A stretch of DNA of 64,000 nucleotides. Source: Hanleya hanleyi. Lineage: Eukaryota > Mollusca > Polyplacophora > Lepidopleurida > Hanleyidae. The stretch lies in NCBI GenBank assembly GCA_036873755.1, contig JAVTVY010018895.1:1-64000 (forward strand), read 5' to 3'. Under the pieces are notes generated by a model, which searched no databases, was not told the DNA's origin, and saw nothing but the letters and a program-made list of their open reading frames with translations. This document shows positions 43,398 to 54,168 of the stretch, piece after piece; the stretch's first letter is position 1, and each line of letters opens with the position of its first letter. Position numbers and translations under genes: made by a program.

Positions 43398-46300
43398 GTG
43401 AGGCCACCGGAAGCCTGCCCAGGTAAGGGCCTCTTTGATGAAAAAGAAACCATTCAAACTGATTTGATTGGGAGTGCAAACGAGATTGATGTGTTGGTGA
43501 ATGGGAAACAGTGTCATTCCCTTTTGGACACAGGGTCCATGGTGACTACTATTTCTGAAACATTTTGGAGGAAGAATATGAACACCCTTCCTCTGAAAGA
43601 CCTTAAGGATATTCTACAGATAGAAAATGCAGGTGGACATTTGCTACCGTACTTAGGATTTATTGAACTTGAAGTGAAGTTACCTGTTGACATACTAGAA
43701 GAAGCTATTTGTGTACCTGTGCTTGTTGTTCCAGAGACTCCCTATAATAGCCGAGTTCCCTTGCTTGTGGGAACAAACGTGCTACGTACTCTTCAAGAAC
43801 AGCTCCAAGAGAAGTGTGGAACCAGGTTTCTCCAGCGTCCATTACCAAGTGCAATTGGAATGGCAATCAAAGTCTTGCAGTTACAGAAACGGCACATGAT
43901 AAGATCCAAAAACACATATGCAGATGTGAAATTACAGACTACCGTAACGATACAGAGTGGGCAGACCTGGGTAGTAGAAGGACACACCCGTCTTATAGTT
44001 CCATTTGCTTCTGGGATCGCAGTCACGGAGGAAGCAAAGGGAATACCAACAGGAATATCTATCCTCCCTGGAGTTATGAATTTCTCAAGTGATCTTAAAC
44101 ATGTTCCAGTCAGTATATGCAACACCAGTGCTAAGACTGTAACTTTGCCAGCGGGAACACGCATCTGTAGTTTGAAACCAGCGAAAGTTGAGAATTTCAC
44201 TCAGACTGATGAAGGTGCAAATGAGACTGAGGAATTCCTGAACAAGTTTTCCTTTGGAGATTCCGATGTAGATCTAACAGGTTTGACAACCCTGTTACTT
44301 GAGTGGAAACATGTTTTCTCCTTATCGGACACTGACCTTGGGAAAACAGATATTGTGAAGCACCGCATTGAACTGGATGATACCACCCCCTTCAAAGATA
44401 AACCAAGACGCATTCCACCTGCACTGTACGAAGAAGTGAGGCAACACTTGAACCAGATGCTGGAGTGTGGTGTTATCAGACCATCAAATAGCCCTTGGGC
44501 ATCTAATGTTGTACTTGTCAGAAAGCCTTCTGGTGAGCTAAGGATGTGTATTGACTTTCGTCGTCTGAATAGGAGGACTGTCAAGGACTCTTATTATATT
44601 CCCAGAGTGGACGAAACGCTGGAGGCTGTGGCTGGTAGTTGCTGGTTCTCGACACTGGACCTGAAAAGTGGCTACTGGCAGGTTGAAATGGACGAGGAAC
44701 ATAAAGCTCGGACTGCCTTCAATGTGGGACTGCTTGGATTTTTTGAGTGTAACCAAATGCCATTCGGGCTCACAAATGCCCCAGGAACATTTCAGCGCCT
44801 TATGCAGCAGGTGATGGGTGACCTACATCTTAAAGGAGTACTGGTTTATCTTGACGATATTGTGGTGTACTCAAAGACTGTAGAGGAGCACTTTCAGATA
44901 CTGAAGAAAGTATTTGCTAAACTTGCTGAGGCAGGACTGAAGCTCAAGCCATCTAAGTGTCGTTTCCTGGAGAAGAAACTCAAGTTCTTGGGACATATAA
45001 TCTCTGAGGATGGCATAGAATGTGACCCTGAGAAAACCAAGGTACTGAAAGATTGGCCTGTTCCAGTAAATGTAACCGAGGTACAGAAATTTCTTGGTTT
45101 TGCCGGTTTCTACAGAAAGTTTGTCCAGGACTTCTCTAAAATTGCCAGACCACTGACATCCTTGCTAGTTGGAACTGATGCATGTAAGAAGAAGTGTGGA
45201 AGACGCAAGACGCCGTCACCGGAGCAGTGGGCCTGGGGTCCTGAGCAACAGTTTGCCTTTGAGGAACTGATTTCCTTGTTGACATCTCCAGTATTGAGCT
45301 ATCCAGACTTCACGCGGCCATTCCTTCTCCGTATTGACGCGAGCAAGCTGGGCCTGGGAGCGGTGCTTTGCCAAGAACAAAGTTTAGGCCCGCCACGTGT
45401 TATTGCTTATGGTAGCCGAGCGTTGAGGAAGCCAGAGCTGAACTACAGTACCCATAAGCTGGAGTTCCTGGGATTGTATTGGGCTGTCACCAAGCGATAC
45501 CACGACTACTTGTATGGCGCCAAGTTCATTGTAACAACAGACCACAACCCACTCACCTATGTCAACACGACTGCCAAACTTGATGCTGCTGGACATCGGT
45601 GGCTGGCGGAGCTAGCCACGTACAACTTTGAGATCTTCTACAAACCAGGCCGACATAATACAGATGCAGACTGTTTGTCGAGGATACCTCGTCGTACCGA
45701 TTTGGATGACATGGAACATGTTCCCACTGATGTGATTCATGCCCTGGCTGACAGGGATACTGACCAAGAAGGACTGATGGATTGCATGTGTCTGAGTCTC
45801 CAGGCCATTGATCCTATACCAGATGCATCTCCACTCAATGTTGACTGGGAGAAGGAGCAATCAAATGACCCAGTGATCCAACCTATTAGACGGTTTGTGC
45901 AACAACAGATAAAGCCTTCTCCAGCGGAGTCTCGGTCATTGCCTCCAAGTTCACAGACTTTGCTAAAACAGTGGAATAAGTTGGAAATCAAGGATGGTGT
46001 CCTTTACCGTGAAATGACTGTAAATGATGAAACAAAACTTCAGCTGGTTCTTCCTGCTTCTTTCAGAGACTCCGTATTTCACCATCTACACAGTGAAATG
46101 GGACACATGGGCATTGAGAGGACACAACGCCTGTATCAGGAACGTTTTTATTGGCCAGGAATGGCACAAGAGGTGGAGCGTCGTGTGAAGACATGTGGCA
46201 GATGTCTTCGAGCCAAGGCACCTCATATCCCTGAGATTGCACCTCTGACAACAATATCCACAAGCCAACCGCTTGAATTGGTTACAATGGATTTTTTAGG

Positions 46301-47669
46301 ACTGGAGGATTCGAAAGGTGGTTTCAACAGTATACTCGTCATCACGGATCACTTTACCAAGTATGCTGTAGCTATTCCCACGAGAAACCAAACTGCAAAA
46401 ACTGCAGCACAGCAATTCTACGAACATTTCATAGTTCATTATGGTTTCCCAGAGCGGATCCATTCCGATCAAGGCAAACATTTTGAGAGTACTGTGCTTC
46501 GTAATCTCTGCGAACTGGCCGGAGTAAAAAAATCGAGAACTACTCCCTACCACCCGATGGGTAATGGAATCACTGAAAGGTTTAACCGCACTCTACTGGG
46601 AATGCTGCGATGTATGGCTGAGGACAAGAAGGCAGATTGGAAAAGCTATGTTTCTTCCATGACTCATGCATACAACTGCACCCAACATGATTCAACTGGT
46701 TTCAGTCCATTCTACCTTATGTTTGGAAGACAGCCGCGTCTACCAATAGATGTCATTCTGAATCTTGACCATTCCGGTGATGAGGAGAAGCAGGATTACA
46801 AGGGATTTGTCAGGGATCTGGAGCAACGGCTCAAATATACCTACCAGGCTGCTGCTGAAGCATCAAAGAAATCATCTGCTCACTTTAAGAAAGGTTATGA
46901 TCGGAGAGCTCGAGGCTGCTTACCACGGCCGGGTGACAGGGTCCTCATTCGGAAGTTGGGACTCAAGGGTAAGCACAAACTTGCCGACAGATGGGAAAAG
47001 GACGTATATGTGGTGCTCAAGCAACCCCACCAGGAAACTCCAGTGTATCTAGTGCAGCGTGAGGACAAGGAAGGCCGAAAAAGAGTCCTTCACCGGAACC
47101 ACCTCCTGCCATTGGCACTACCGTTGGATAGTGACGTTACGCCTGGAGCTGAAACGGTATCACCTGTAGCATCTCGTCGGAGAACGGGTTACAAAACTAG
47201 GAGCCGTACTAATGGATCGGAAGTCCCCGACACGGACTCAGACTCTGAGAGTGATATGCCAGCTGCGATCTTTACTCTGGAGACTGGCAAACCAACCTCT
47301 CGCAGCTCGACCAAGGAGTCTGGTGTGGGATCTGTTGTATTGGGTCCCCAGGAAATGCCAGAATCAGAAGTCATTGTTGTCCCTGATGTGGGAACTGTAG
47401 AAGACTTGGAGATTGAGACTGCGGTCCAGTCGGATGATGCATCTGAGCCTGATGAATCAATGGATACAACACCACGGCCTAAGAGACAGCGACAGCCACC
47501 CGCTTGGTTGAATAGCGGTGACTATATTGTGAATGTTCAGGTGCTCGCTACTGATCCAGATTGGCTGCAGCGTGTTAAAGTCTTGCTCTCTTTGAAAGAA
47601 ACATTCAAACAAATAGACTGTGTGAAAATTATCTGTGAAGCTGTGGTCCGAGTAATTGAGAAGGGATAA
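43398..47669 (+). CDS. Ty3/Gypsy Pol polyprotein, intact, 1423 codons
   Basis: Domains in order: aspartic protease (LLDTGSMVT, DTGS at residues 44-47); reverse transcriptase (about 330-510, YLDD at 484-487); RNase H (RIDASKLGLG near 645, TDHNPLTY near 714); integrase with HHCC zinc finger (HLHSEMGHMG near 896, CGRCLRAK near 932) and DDE core D965, D1024, E1060, the last two with 35 residues between; then a GPY/F-like module (LADRWEKDVYVV ... VLHRNHLLP) and an acidic tail. No stop or frame break. The GTG at 43398 is only the first possible start in this frame; expression is expected by -1 frameshift from gag at 43374. Role: processing, cDNA synthesis and integration of the element. The reading frame is complete, but the element lacks a 5' LTR. 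Confidence 0.93.
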   Translation: MRPPEACPGKGLFDEKETIQTDLIGSANEIDVLVNGKQCHSLLDTGSMVTTISETFWRKNMNTLPLKDLKDILQIENAGGHLLPYLGFIELEVKLPVDILEEAICVPVLVVPETPYNSRVPLLVGTNVLRTLQEQLQEKCGTRFLQRPLPSAIGMAIKVLQLQKRHMIRSKNTYADVKLQTTVTIQSGQTWVVEGHTRLIVPFASGIAVTEEAKGIPTGISILPGVMNFSSDLKHVPVSICNTSAKTVTLPAGTRICSLKPAKVENFTQTDEGANETEEFLNKFSFGDSDVDLTGLTTLLLEWKHVFSLSDTDLGKTDIVKHRIELDDTTPFKDKPRRIPPALYEEVRQHLNQMLECGVIRPSNSPWASNVVLVRKPSGELRMCIDFRRLNRRTVKDSYYIPRVDETLEAVAGSCWFSTLDLKSGYWQVEMDEEHKARTAFNVGLLGFFECNQMPFGLTNAPGTFQRLMQQVMGDLHLKGVLVYLDDIVVYSKTVEEHFQILKKVFAKLAEAGLKLKPSKCRFLEKKLKFLGHIISEDGIECDPEKTKVLKDWPVPVNVTEVQKFLGFAGFYRKFVQDFSKIARPLTSLLVGTDACKKKCGRRKTPSPEQWAWGPEQQFAFEELISLLTSPVLSYPDFTRPFLLRIDASKLGLGAVLCQEQSLGPPRVIAYGSRALRKPELNYSTHKLEFLGLYWAVTKRYHDYLYGAKFIVTTDHNPLTYVNTTAKLDAAGHRWLAELATYNFEIFYKPGRHNTDADCLSRIPRRTDLDDMEHVPTDVIHALADRDTDQEGLMDCMCLSLQAIDPIPDASPLNVDWEKEQSNDPVIQPIRRFVQQQIKPSPAESRSLPPSSQTLLKQWNKLEIKDGVLYREMTVNDETKLQLVLPASFRDSVFHHLHSEMGHMGIERTQRLYQERFYWPGMAQEVERRVKTCGRCLRAKAPHIPEIAPLTTISTSQPLELVTMDFLGLEDSKGGFNSILVITDHFTKYAVAIPTRNQTAKTAAQQFYEHFIVHYGFPERIHSDQGKHFESTVLRNLCELAGVKKSRTTPYHPMGNGITERFNRTLLGMLRCMAEDKKADWKSYVSSMTHAYNCTQHDSTGFSPFYLMFGRQPRLPIDVILNLDHSGDEEKQDYKGFVRDLEQRLKYTYQAAAEASKKSSAHFKKGYDRRARGCLPRPGDRVLIRKLGLKGKHKLADRWEKDVYVVLKQPHQETPVYLVQREDKEGRKRVLHRNHLLPLALPLDSDVTPGAETVSPVASRRRTGYKTRSRTNGSEVPDTDSDSESDMPAAIFTLETGKPTSRSSTKESGVGSVVLGPQEMPESEVIVVPDVGTVEDLEIETAVQSDDASEPDESMDTTPRPKRQRQPPAWLNSGDYIVNVQVLATDPDWLQRVKVLLSLKETFKQIDCVKIICEAVVRVIEKG

Positions 47670-47758
47670 TTTGACTATTCATGGACACAGGAACTATACA
47701 TTCATCCATGTGTCAGTAGTGTAATGTCGAGGACGACATTTTTTTTTGAAGGGTCGAA

Positions 47759-48768
47759 TGTGGCCTGGTCATATTTCGGAGTATGTTTATATTTCCCGAG
47801 TACCTATGGTACTACCCCCCATTTCTTTTTCTTTTTATTCAAGCTCGACTGTATTATTGTGAAACTGTATGATTGGTAATAGGGGAGATAACTAAGTGTT
47901 GCAATTCATCGCCTTGTGGGGGCGTGACCCATCGCTAGGGATCGGGACATTGTAAATTGTTATACCCCATTCGCCACCGCATTGTTGATCGTGCAATGTT
48001 GCTCGCTCAACTGTACTGAGCATTTGTTATCATATTTTGCAGGTAACCAAACCTTGCCTGTGGGAACCAGCCAGGGAATGTAGAGCATGCGAACTCGGGA
48101 CTAGAGAGAGACGTATTATTATTTACTGAGTTATTGAGCTATCCAGTAACCTATGTTGTGTTGGACTACCCGGTAACCTACGTTTAATTGAACTGCCCGG
48201 TAACCTATGTTATGCTGAACTACCCGGTAACCTACGTTTAATTGAACTGCCCGGTGACCTATGTGGTGTTGAACTATACTGTAAATTTGTTGTGTTGAAC
48301 TACCTGGTAACCTAGGGTTAATTGAACTACCCGGTGACCTATGTTGTGTTGAACTACCCGGTAACCTACGTTTAATTGAACTGCCCGGTGACCTATGTTG
48401 TGTTGAACTATACTGTAAACTACGTTGTGTTGAACTACCTGGTAAGCTACGGTTAATTGAACTGCCCGGTAACCTATGTTGTGTTGAACCACCCAGTAAA
48501 CCACATTTTGCTGAACTACCCGGTAAACTATATGGTGTTGAACTACTGTACTGTGTTGATTTATCCGATAAGCGGCATTGGGTTTAAATATCCAGTGGAC
48601 TGGTACTGTGTGTTGAAATACATGAAATGGTATTGCGTCGAATTAACCAATACAAGACCTGACTCTCCTTGTAAATAAATGTTCAAGTTTGGATTTCTTC
48701 AATTGAACTATCTGTGTTTTCGTCTCTATTATATCGGACAGTGAAATTGCCCGATATCCCGGGTTACA
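47759..48768 (+). mobile_element. 3' LTR of the plus-strand Gypsy, ~1 kb
   Basis: Begins TGTGGCCTGG after a T-run and GAAGGG, about 90 bp beyond pol, and ends CCCGGGTTACA. TGTGGCC and GGTTACA are near-complementary ends. The 27-bp minisatellite at 48133-48630 lies inside. With no 5' LTR in the window the boundaries cannot be checked against a partner. Confidence 0.55.
48133..48630. repeat. 27-bp minisatellite inside the LTR, about 17 copies
   Basis: Unit GAACTACCCGGTAACCTAYG plus TTGTGTT or TTTAATT. Units alternate in a 54-bp higher-order pattern over part of the array and degrade towards the right. Read in frame it gives LNYPVNYVV-type nonapeptides, an artefact of 27 being divisible by 3. 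Confidence 0.85.
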
Positions 48769-49029
48769 TAGTTTCTGACGTTTCAAGCGAATAGGCAGAA
48801 ACTGATGTCTACACGTGGTTTGAGTACTTGTTGACCACCAAGGGGCGTGTCTGTCAACGTTCATTGGTTGTGCGAGAGGTGTGTCAATTGAAGTTGATAT
48901 AATTGGTTGTTCATGTCCCAGAGGGGGACGCCGGCCATGTGGCCTGCCATTCTAGTCGGTGCTTTTGTTTTCAGTTTTGTTTTCTAAAATATTTTTTCCA
49001 AAGAAAAATTGTTTATATATACAAAGGAG

Positions 49030-49240
49030 GGAGAAGAGTGAGTGAATGAGTGAATAGGGTTTAACGTCGCTTTCAACATTTTTTCAGCTATATCACGACG
49101 GGGAAGGGAAGGGATGGGAGGGGGAGGGACAGGGGCACCTACTTGTAACAGAGCAGATCTAATGCTGCCATTTTATAGTGCTGTCCCACTGAAATATCAT
49201 GCCGTGGAGGGAGAAGATATGTAAATATTAACATTCATGG
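49030..49240 (-). repeat. SINE-like element, tail and body
   Basis: GAGTGAGTGAATGAGTGAAT then AACGTCGCTTTCAAC and TCAGCTATATCACGACGG is the inverted form of the tail at 20296-20360. It continues into CACCTACTTGTAACAGAG and CTGTCCCACTGAAATATCAT, probably the body. It lies between the Gypsy LTR and the DIRS gag remnant. Confidence 0.6.
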
Positions 49241-49439
49241 ATAAATGATGCGTATCAACTAATCGGATAATGTAAACAATTACAAGATGTTTGTAATGTA
49301 CAATAGTGTAAGGGTAACTGTACTCATGCTTTCATTCAGGGTTTTTAACGCAGAGTTACATTAGGGAATATATATGGTGACATGGATCACTAACAATTAT
49401 GTGTGTTCATATTTAATAAATCTTATGTGACTGTTGTTC

Positions 49440-51662
49440 ATGGGCGCAATAAATGCCGTCGTTCCCAAATTTTGGTATTTGACTTTTATTGGTTAGTACG
49501 GGTCCAAAGGGTAGACGAGGAATATCTTTCTTAGGCGGAGTGGCTCAAATGAACTGATGCAGTTCTGGTTCCTGGATCACAGCTTGATCATGCCAGGGTG
49601 AACCGTGTACTGAATAAGACCGAAAAACGAGCCGCTCCAGCGGGAAGACACCAGTAGATTCCTTAAATCAATATCTAGACTCCTGTTGTCGTTGCCTCTC
49701 AGCTTGGGTCTTAAGCACAGAGAAGGCATCTCGTATGTGCTCAGCACATTCAAAAACGGCTCTGGATGGCGGAAGTGATGTACGATGGGAAGGATCTTGT
49801 CTGAGATCCGACATCACAGTGACCCTTCTCGATTCCACAACTGGCGGAGGATTCATATCCGGAAATAACTCATAGAGGCATGCCAGTATATCAGAATAAC
49901 TGGACGTCGCGAGATCCGGATCAGCATCAAACAAGGAAGCCCGTTCTTCCGTTTCCGGCTCAGCGTTATTCACTGTCACAGGATCCACAGAGGTAAATCT
50001 CGGCACAAACGAAGGAGGTGTGGGTCTACTACCCTGCGAGAGATCAAGTGGTAGCTGAAGATGGGAAGCTGAAGTCGGCCGCCTTGATGACACGGGGAGA
50101 GGTTGATAACCAGCCCACTCAGGAACCGGAAGTGGTGTCGGTGGTGGTGGTGGAGGCATCAACATGTCACGTTGAAGGGCTGCAAAATCAGCAGACAATC
50201 TATTAAACCTGTCGGACAGGCTGGCAGAAATAGATGCTGCTGGGGGGCACTGCCTATCAGAAGGAGGAAGTAAGGCGGAAGCGGAAGCAGCCGCATACTG
50301 TGACATCGCAGGCCTAGCTGGGGATCTAGGCAGATGTGGGTGAGCAACCCTAACTTGCCGTCTCGGTATAGGCGCATGATATGGCATACCATATCTGACA
50401 GGCCTAGGAGATGGAGAACGGAAGTAAGCACCTGATGTACCGGACGTGTAGGTATATGTGCAGGAGGATACACTTGACCGGGTACATCAAATGGTTGGGC
50501 TACAGAAGCCACCGAAGGGTACGATGTAGGCCTATATACTGCACTACGCACAGGAAGTGGAGAGTATGGAGGCACAGCATAGGGATCAGCCAGACTGGTA
50601 TACACCGATGACGTAACTGGAAGTTTATACATTGATGACATAGCTTGAGTATCATACATCGATGGAAGACCCGGAGCACCATACACCGATGAAGTAACAG
50701 GAACATCGTACATAGAGGCAGTCCTATAGTAGGATGTAGTACCCGATGTCAGAGCATGCGCAGGAAAAGCATGTAAGATGATGATACCGGAAGGTATGAT
50801 GTAAGAGGTTGCATGTAAGCATCCGATATAATCGGAGCTACCGTAGGCCGGAAGTTGTAACTGGACACAGGCATACGTGGACGATGTACCGGTTGAGCTA
50901 GCTGTGGGGGTGCTGACAACAGCTGTTGTATAGGCGCCCTGGATAGTTTCGGCACATTCAGAAGTGAATGGCGAGACTCAGCAAAACCGGAAACAGGTGT
51001 AATAATCACCGTGGTCTGCACAGGAAGTGGTGATATTACAGAAGATGATACAGCAGGCATCTCCGTAGATTTTGTAGATATAGCTGAGCTGGACCGAGAT
51101 GTTGAAAAATTCTCCGGAAGTGGCAGGGCCTTGACTGGGGTTGTAGCCACACTCTCCGGGTTCACTATCCTGAATAGGGGACCTTTGGTCGGAAGTGACG
51201 TCACAGATGTTGGATCAAAGGTAGCCGTCAAGGTCAAGGGCGTCCCGTGCAATACGGACGCCCGCCATCTTTGTTCCCCACCTTGGCCACTAAATAAACA
51301 GAATCAGTGCATGGAGGAGGAGAAATACTTACAACATTCGGTAGTTTACGAGGTGAAATTACTTCCATATCTTGGGTTACGGACATATCAACAGAGGCAG
51401 ACTCGTCCGGCTCGTTCACAGAGGAATGAGACGAAGAGGCGACCAAGGTCTCGGCCCTACTAAAGCCGGGCAGCGGCAGAATTTCACCAGTATAAGAACC
51501 GACAAGATACTGTTCGAATATATTGTCGGGCCATACATGTAGCTCACATTCCGCACATTTAGCGTACTGATCGCACCAAACACCTCGACATGGCGGACAT
51601 GCTGAGTGAGGGTCCGTCGTGGGTTTAGATTGTCCACAAACAACACAAAAGACGGACGCCAT
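49440..51662 (-). pseudogene. DIRS-like gag, broken by several frameshifts and stops
   Basis: Starts at 51662 with an N-terminal zinc-binding region (CVVCGQSK, SACPPCRGVWC, CAECELHVW) like that of DIRS/PAT Gag proteins. A Pro/Ser/Thr-rich middle follows in successive frames (51252-50749, 50713-50159), including ~13-residue degenerate repeats of the type SSMYDxPVTSSVY near 50710-50590. The 50387-49668 frame carries a short coiled segment (ISASLSDRFNRLSADFAALQ) and proline runs. In the same frame beyond 49668, two in-frame stops interrupt recognisable continuation to about 49440. Frame order shows at least two to three frameshifts. With the recombinase and RT fragments at 40.6-42.5 kb on the same strand it forms one decayed element, split by the Gypsy insertion. 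Confidence 0.65.
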
Positions 51663-51879
51663 CTTTATTATGATTCAAACGTATACTTCCTGACGTTTTG
51701 TAGAAGTCCAGGCAGGTATCCAGAATCACAGGAATTTGGTAATATTCCACTCTCTTCTCTAGGTAATATCCCAGGGAATTTCCAAGGTAATCCAAGGTAA
51801 TGAGCTAGGAATTGCGTGGTACTCCAGATGTAGATCTTGAAACTTTTTTTACAGAGCACTAGAAACTACGTCTGACCGC

Positions 51880-52075
51880 TACGTTTGTAGAGGAAAGAAG
51901 GAAGGAAGGAAGTCACATCACGTCCGACAGAAAGGGTTCTGGGTACTCATGCATGGGCATTGGGCATTACAGGGACTATTTCTTTTGGTTCTGTGGTAAG
52001 GTTTTACAATAGAGCAATCGCATAGGAACACGATAGCAATAAGGTATGTGAAGATAAGTTTTACAGCGCAAGAAA
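51880..52075 (-). repeat. DIRS-like terminal repeat (right end)
   Basis: Inverted counterpart of 40190-40320. It shares GGTATGTGAAG, TATTTCTTTTGGTTCTGTGG, CAGAAAGGGTTCTGGGTACT and GGAAGGAAGT. It has an extra ~27-bp block near 52000-52020 that the left copy lacks. Confidence 0.65.
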
Positions 52076-52299
52076 TGCTAAAATTGGTAGAACCTTTAAC
52101 TATATGCCCCATGGAGGCTTACTATCATTGCCCCATCGTGACGACCTTTGATGCCCCTTCCTACTCCATGATGATGCCATTTGAAGCCTTATGAAATTAA
52201 TTAATTAAACTCATTCAATAATATTTTATTTCAGGACTATTAAACATGATAAATTATTGGTCACTGTAAAAAAGATTGAGAATAAATAAATAAATAAAT

Positions 52300-52560
52300 A
52301 AACACAGGAAGGAAGCAATCAGAGATTGCTCAATTGTATGAAAAAGAAAAAAATTCTGTTTCAGTAGTAACTTTTTTTACCATGCCTCGCATAATACATA
52401 TTCCAAGTATCGACCAACAAGTGATAATACAATGTTTTGATGCAAGATGGATGCCAGGCTTTCGCCAAATCTGAAAATGTGATCTGGTTATGAGACCTAC
52501 ATTCCTTGGGACTGGGAGTATATTGTGGGGAAATTATGAAGCGATCAGTGAACTTTGAAT
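52300..52560. repeat. Uninserted copy of a segment repeated at 54139-55160
   Basis: GGAAGGAAGCAATCAGAGAT then TGCTCAATTGTATG occurs here intact. At 54139 the same sequence is interrupted after GCTCAA by a foldback element and resumes TTGTATG at 54950. AATTCTGTTTCAGT, ACATATTCCAAGTATC and AACAAGTGATAATAC then recur in both places. Confidence 0.7.
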
Positions 52561-52639
52561 TTTGCACCCAATTCACTCTGTTTGGGGCAACTTCATACTT
52601 CCGGACCTATGTGGTCTGTTTTGGAATGTAGAATAACAT

Positions 52640-53809
52640 CAGGGTTCGTACACCTTGGAGGCCCCAGTTTTCAAGGCCTTTTCAAGGTCTTTTCAAGGTA
52701 ATAATTCCTGTTTTCAAGGTATACACTTTTTATGTAATAAAATAAAGGAATTTTTCTTACCTTTTTCCACAACCAGTATCCAATGATACATAGACTTTTA
52801 CTAATGTCTTGCGGAGATATTATTGTTCATACATAACATTGTCATGCATTGACGATACGCTGCCTATTAAATGTCAAATATGACACTTGTGTTAAAGATG
52901 TGTGATAGTCTGATGTTTCTGTCACATTAAAATGTTTGTGATGCCTTGTGGATAGCTTATTTATTTACACACCATAACCCATGTGGCGTTCTCTGAGCCC
53001 TGTAGTCCGTAATTGGACTACTGATCCTCGTGATCCGTCTTAAATTTTCCATAACACTGATATGTGTTTTGCCACGCATGTGGGAAGTCAAGGCTGACTC
53101 ACCCATTTTGCCGACGTCAATATCTTTCTTACACACAGCACACACAGCTTTGCATTTATCTGCATGCTGGCAAAGCCAGTCCTTATACTTGTCACCCTTT
53201 AGCCAATCTGTATTGAAACGGCACACCATTTCCACAATTTGAATTTAGCAGATCCCTTCAATGTCAAAAACGAAACAATTTTCAAAAACCGCCAAAAGCC
53301 ACTTCGTTCTGCTGGACCCGTCGGAAACCCGAAAAATATTCATTCGGCATGAAAACTCAATGGAAATCTGAAAGTTCGCGATGTAGCGGGCCCACGTGAT
53401 CAGGTGACATTATATATATTCACTGCGCAGAAGCGATGATCGAGATTTAAACAGTCGGGAACCCTCCGCTCACTTACGAGAGCATACTTCAAGTGAGGTT
53501 TCTGATTTCCAAGGAGAACCTGCATACCGTGGATAGTCTCCCTTTACACAGTGTGACAACCATTGAGAAAATAATCTTACGGTCATAATCGGGGCTTATT
53601 TTTGCTAACGGATGACAAAGGGCGATTCAACATTCATTCACAACTCTCAGCTTTACAGAATTGATAACAACAGCTAAGAATTCCCATTTTCAAGGCCTTT
53701 TCAAGGTACATGACCCGATTTCCCATTTTTCAAGGCATTTCAAGGCCTTGAATTTTAAATTGTCATTTTCAAGGCAATTCAAGATTTTCAAGGTAGTGTG
53801 CGAACCATG
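52640..53809 (-). mobile_element. 1.17 kb non-autonomous hAT-like element
   Basis: The left end is CAGGGTTCGTACACCTTGGA and the right end, as its complement, CATGGTTCGCACACTACCTTGA-like; both continue into TTTTCAAGG repeats. The six bases TAACAT sit immediately outside both ends (52634-52639 and 53810-53815). CAGGGTTCG-type termini are hAT-like; most hATs make 8-bp duplications, so 6 bp is unusual. Inside is a single zinc-finger exon, but no transposase catalytic region or dimerisation domain. Confidence 0.7.
52957..53235 (-). CDS. hAT-associated N-terminal zinc-finger fragment
   Basis: 92 codons. MEMVCRFNTDWLKGDKYKDW leads into CAVCKKDIDVGKMGESALTS and HMRGKTH, a CX2C...HX5H finger of the kind found at the N-terminus of hAT transposase-related proteins. 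The catalytic part is absent, so this is a remnant or a captured DNA-binding exon. The frame ends about 60 residues after the finger with no further domain. It lies entirely inside the element bounded by 52640 and 53809. Confidence 0.6.
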   Translation of the reverse strand: MEMVCRFNTDWLKGDKYKDWLCQHADKCKAVCAVCKKDIDVGKMGESALTSHMRGKTHISVMENLRRITRISSPITDYRAQRTPHGLWCVNK

Positions 53810-54168
53810 TAACATATACATAGCCATTTTCCTGGTCTAAATCGGTTATGGACTGAGATCCAGCCTGGACAAATAAAATATATACCATTCACTTAGATTT
53901 GATAAACAAAGGGCCATAACTCTTTAAAATATAACCGACAGCAGAGAAATTTCACGCTGCACAAAGTGGGCATATCATGCAAATTTCACACAATATTAAC
54001 CGAGATCCAGCCCGGACAACTCCCAATTCACAAAGATTTGAAGAAAAAAGGGCCATATTAACTCAGGAAAATATATGCGAAACATAGAGGATCTTCATAC
54101 TGCACAAGCACGGGGCACTGACCACATATCCTGCAAACACAGGAAGGAAGCAATCAGAGATTGCTCAA

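Noticed and set aside
43793..46553. Many minus-strand and alternate-frame open frames under the Gypsy pol
   Set aside because: Shadows of the intact 1423-codon Pol on the plus strand.
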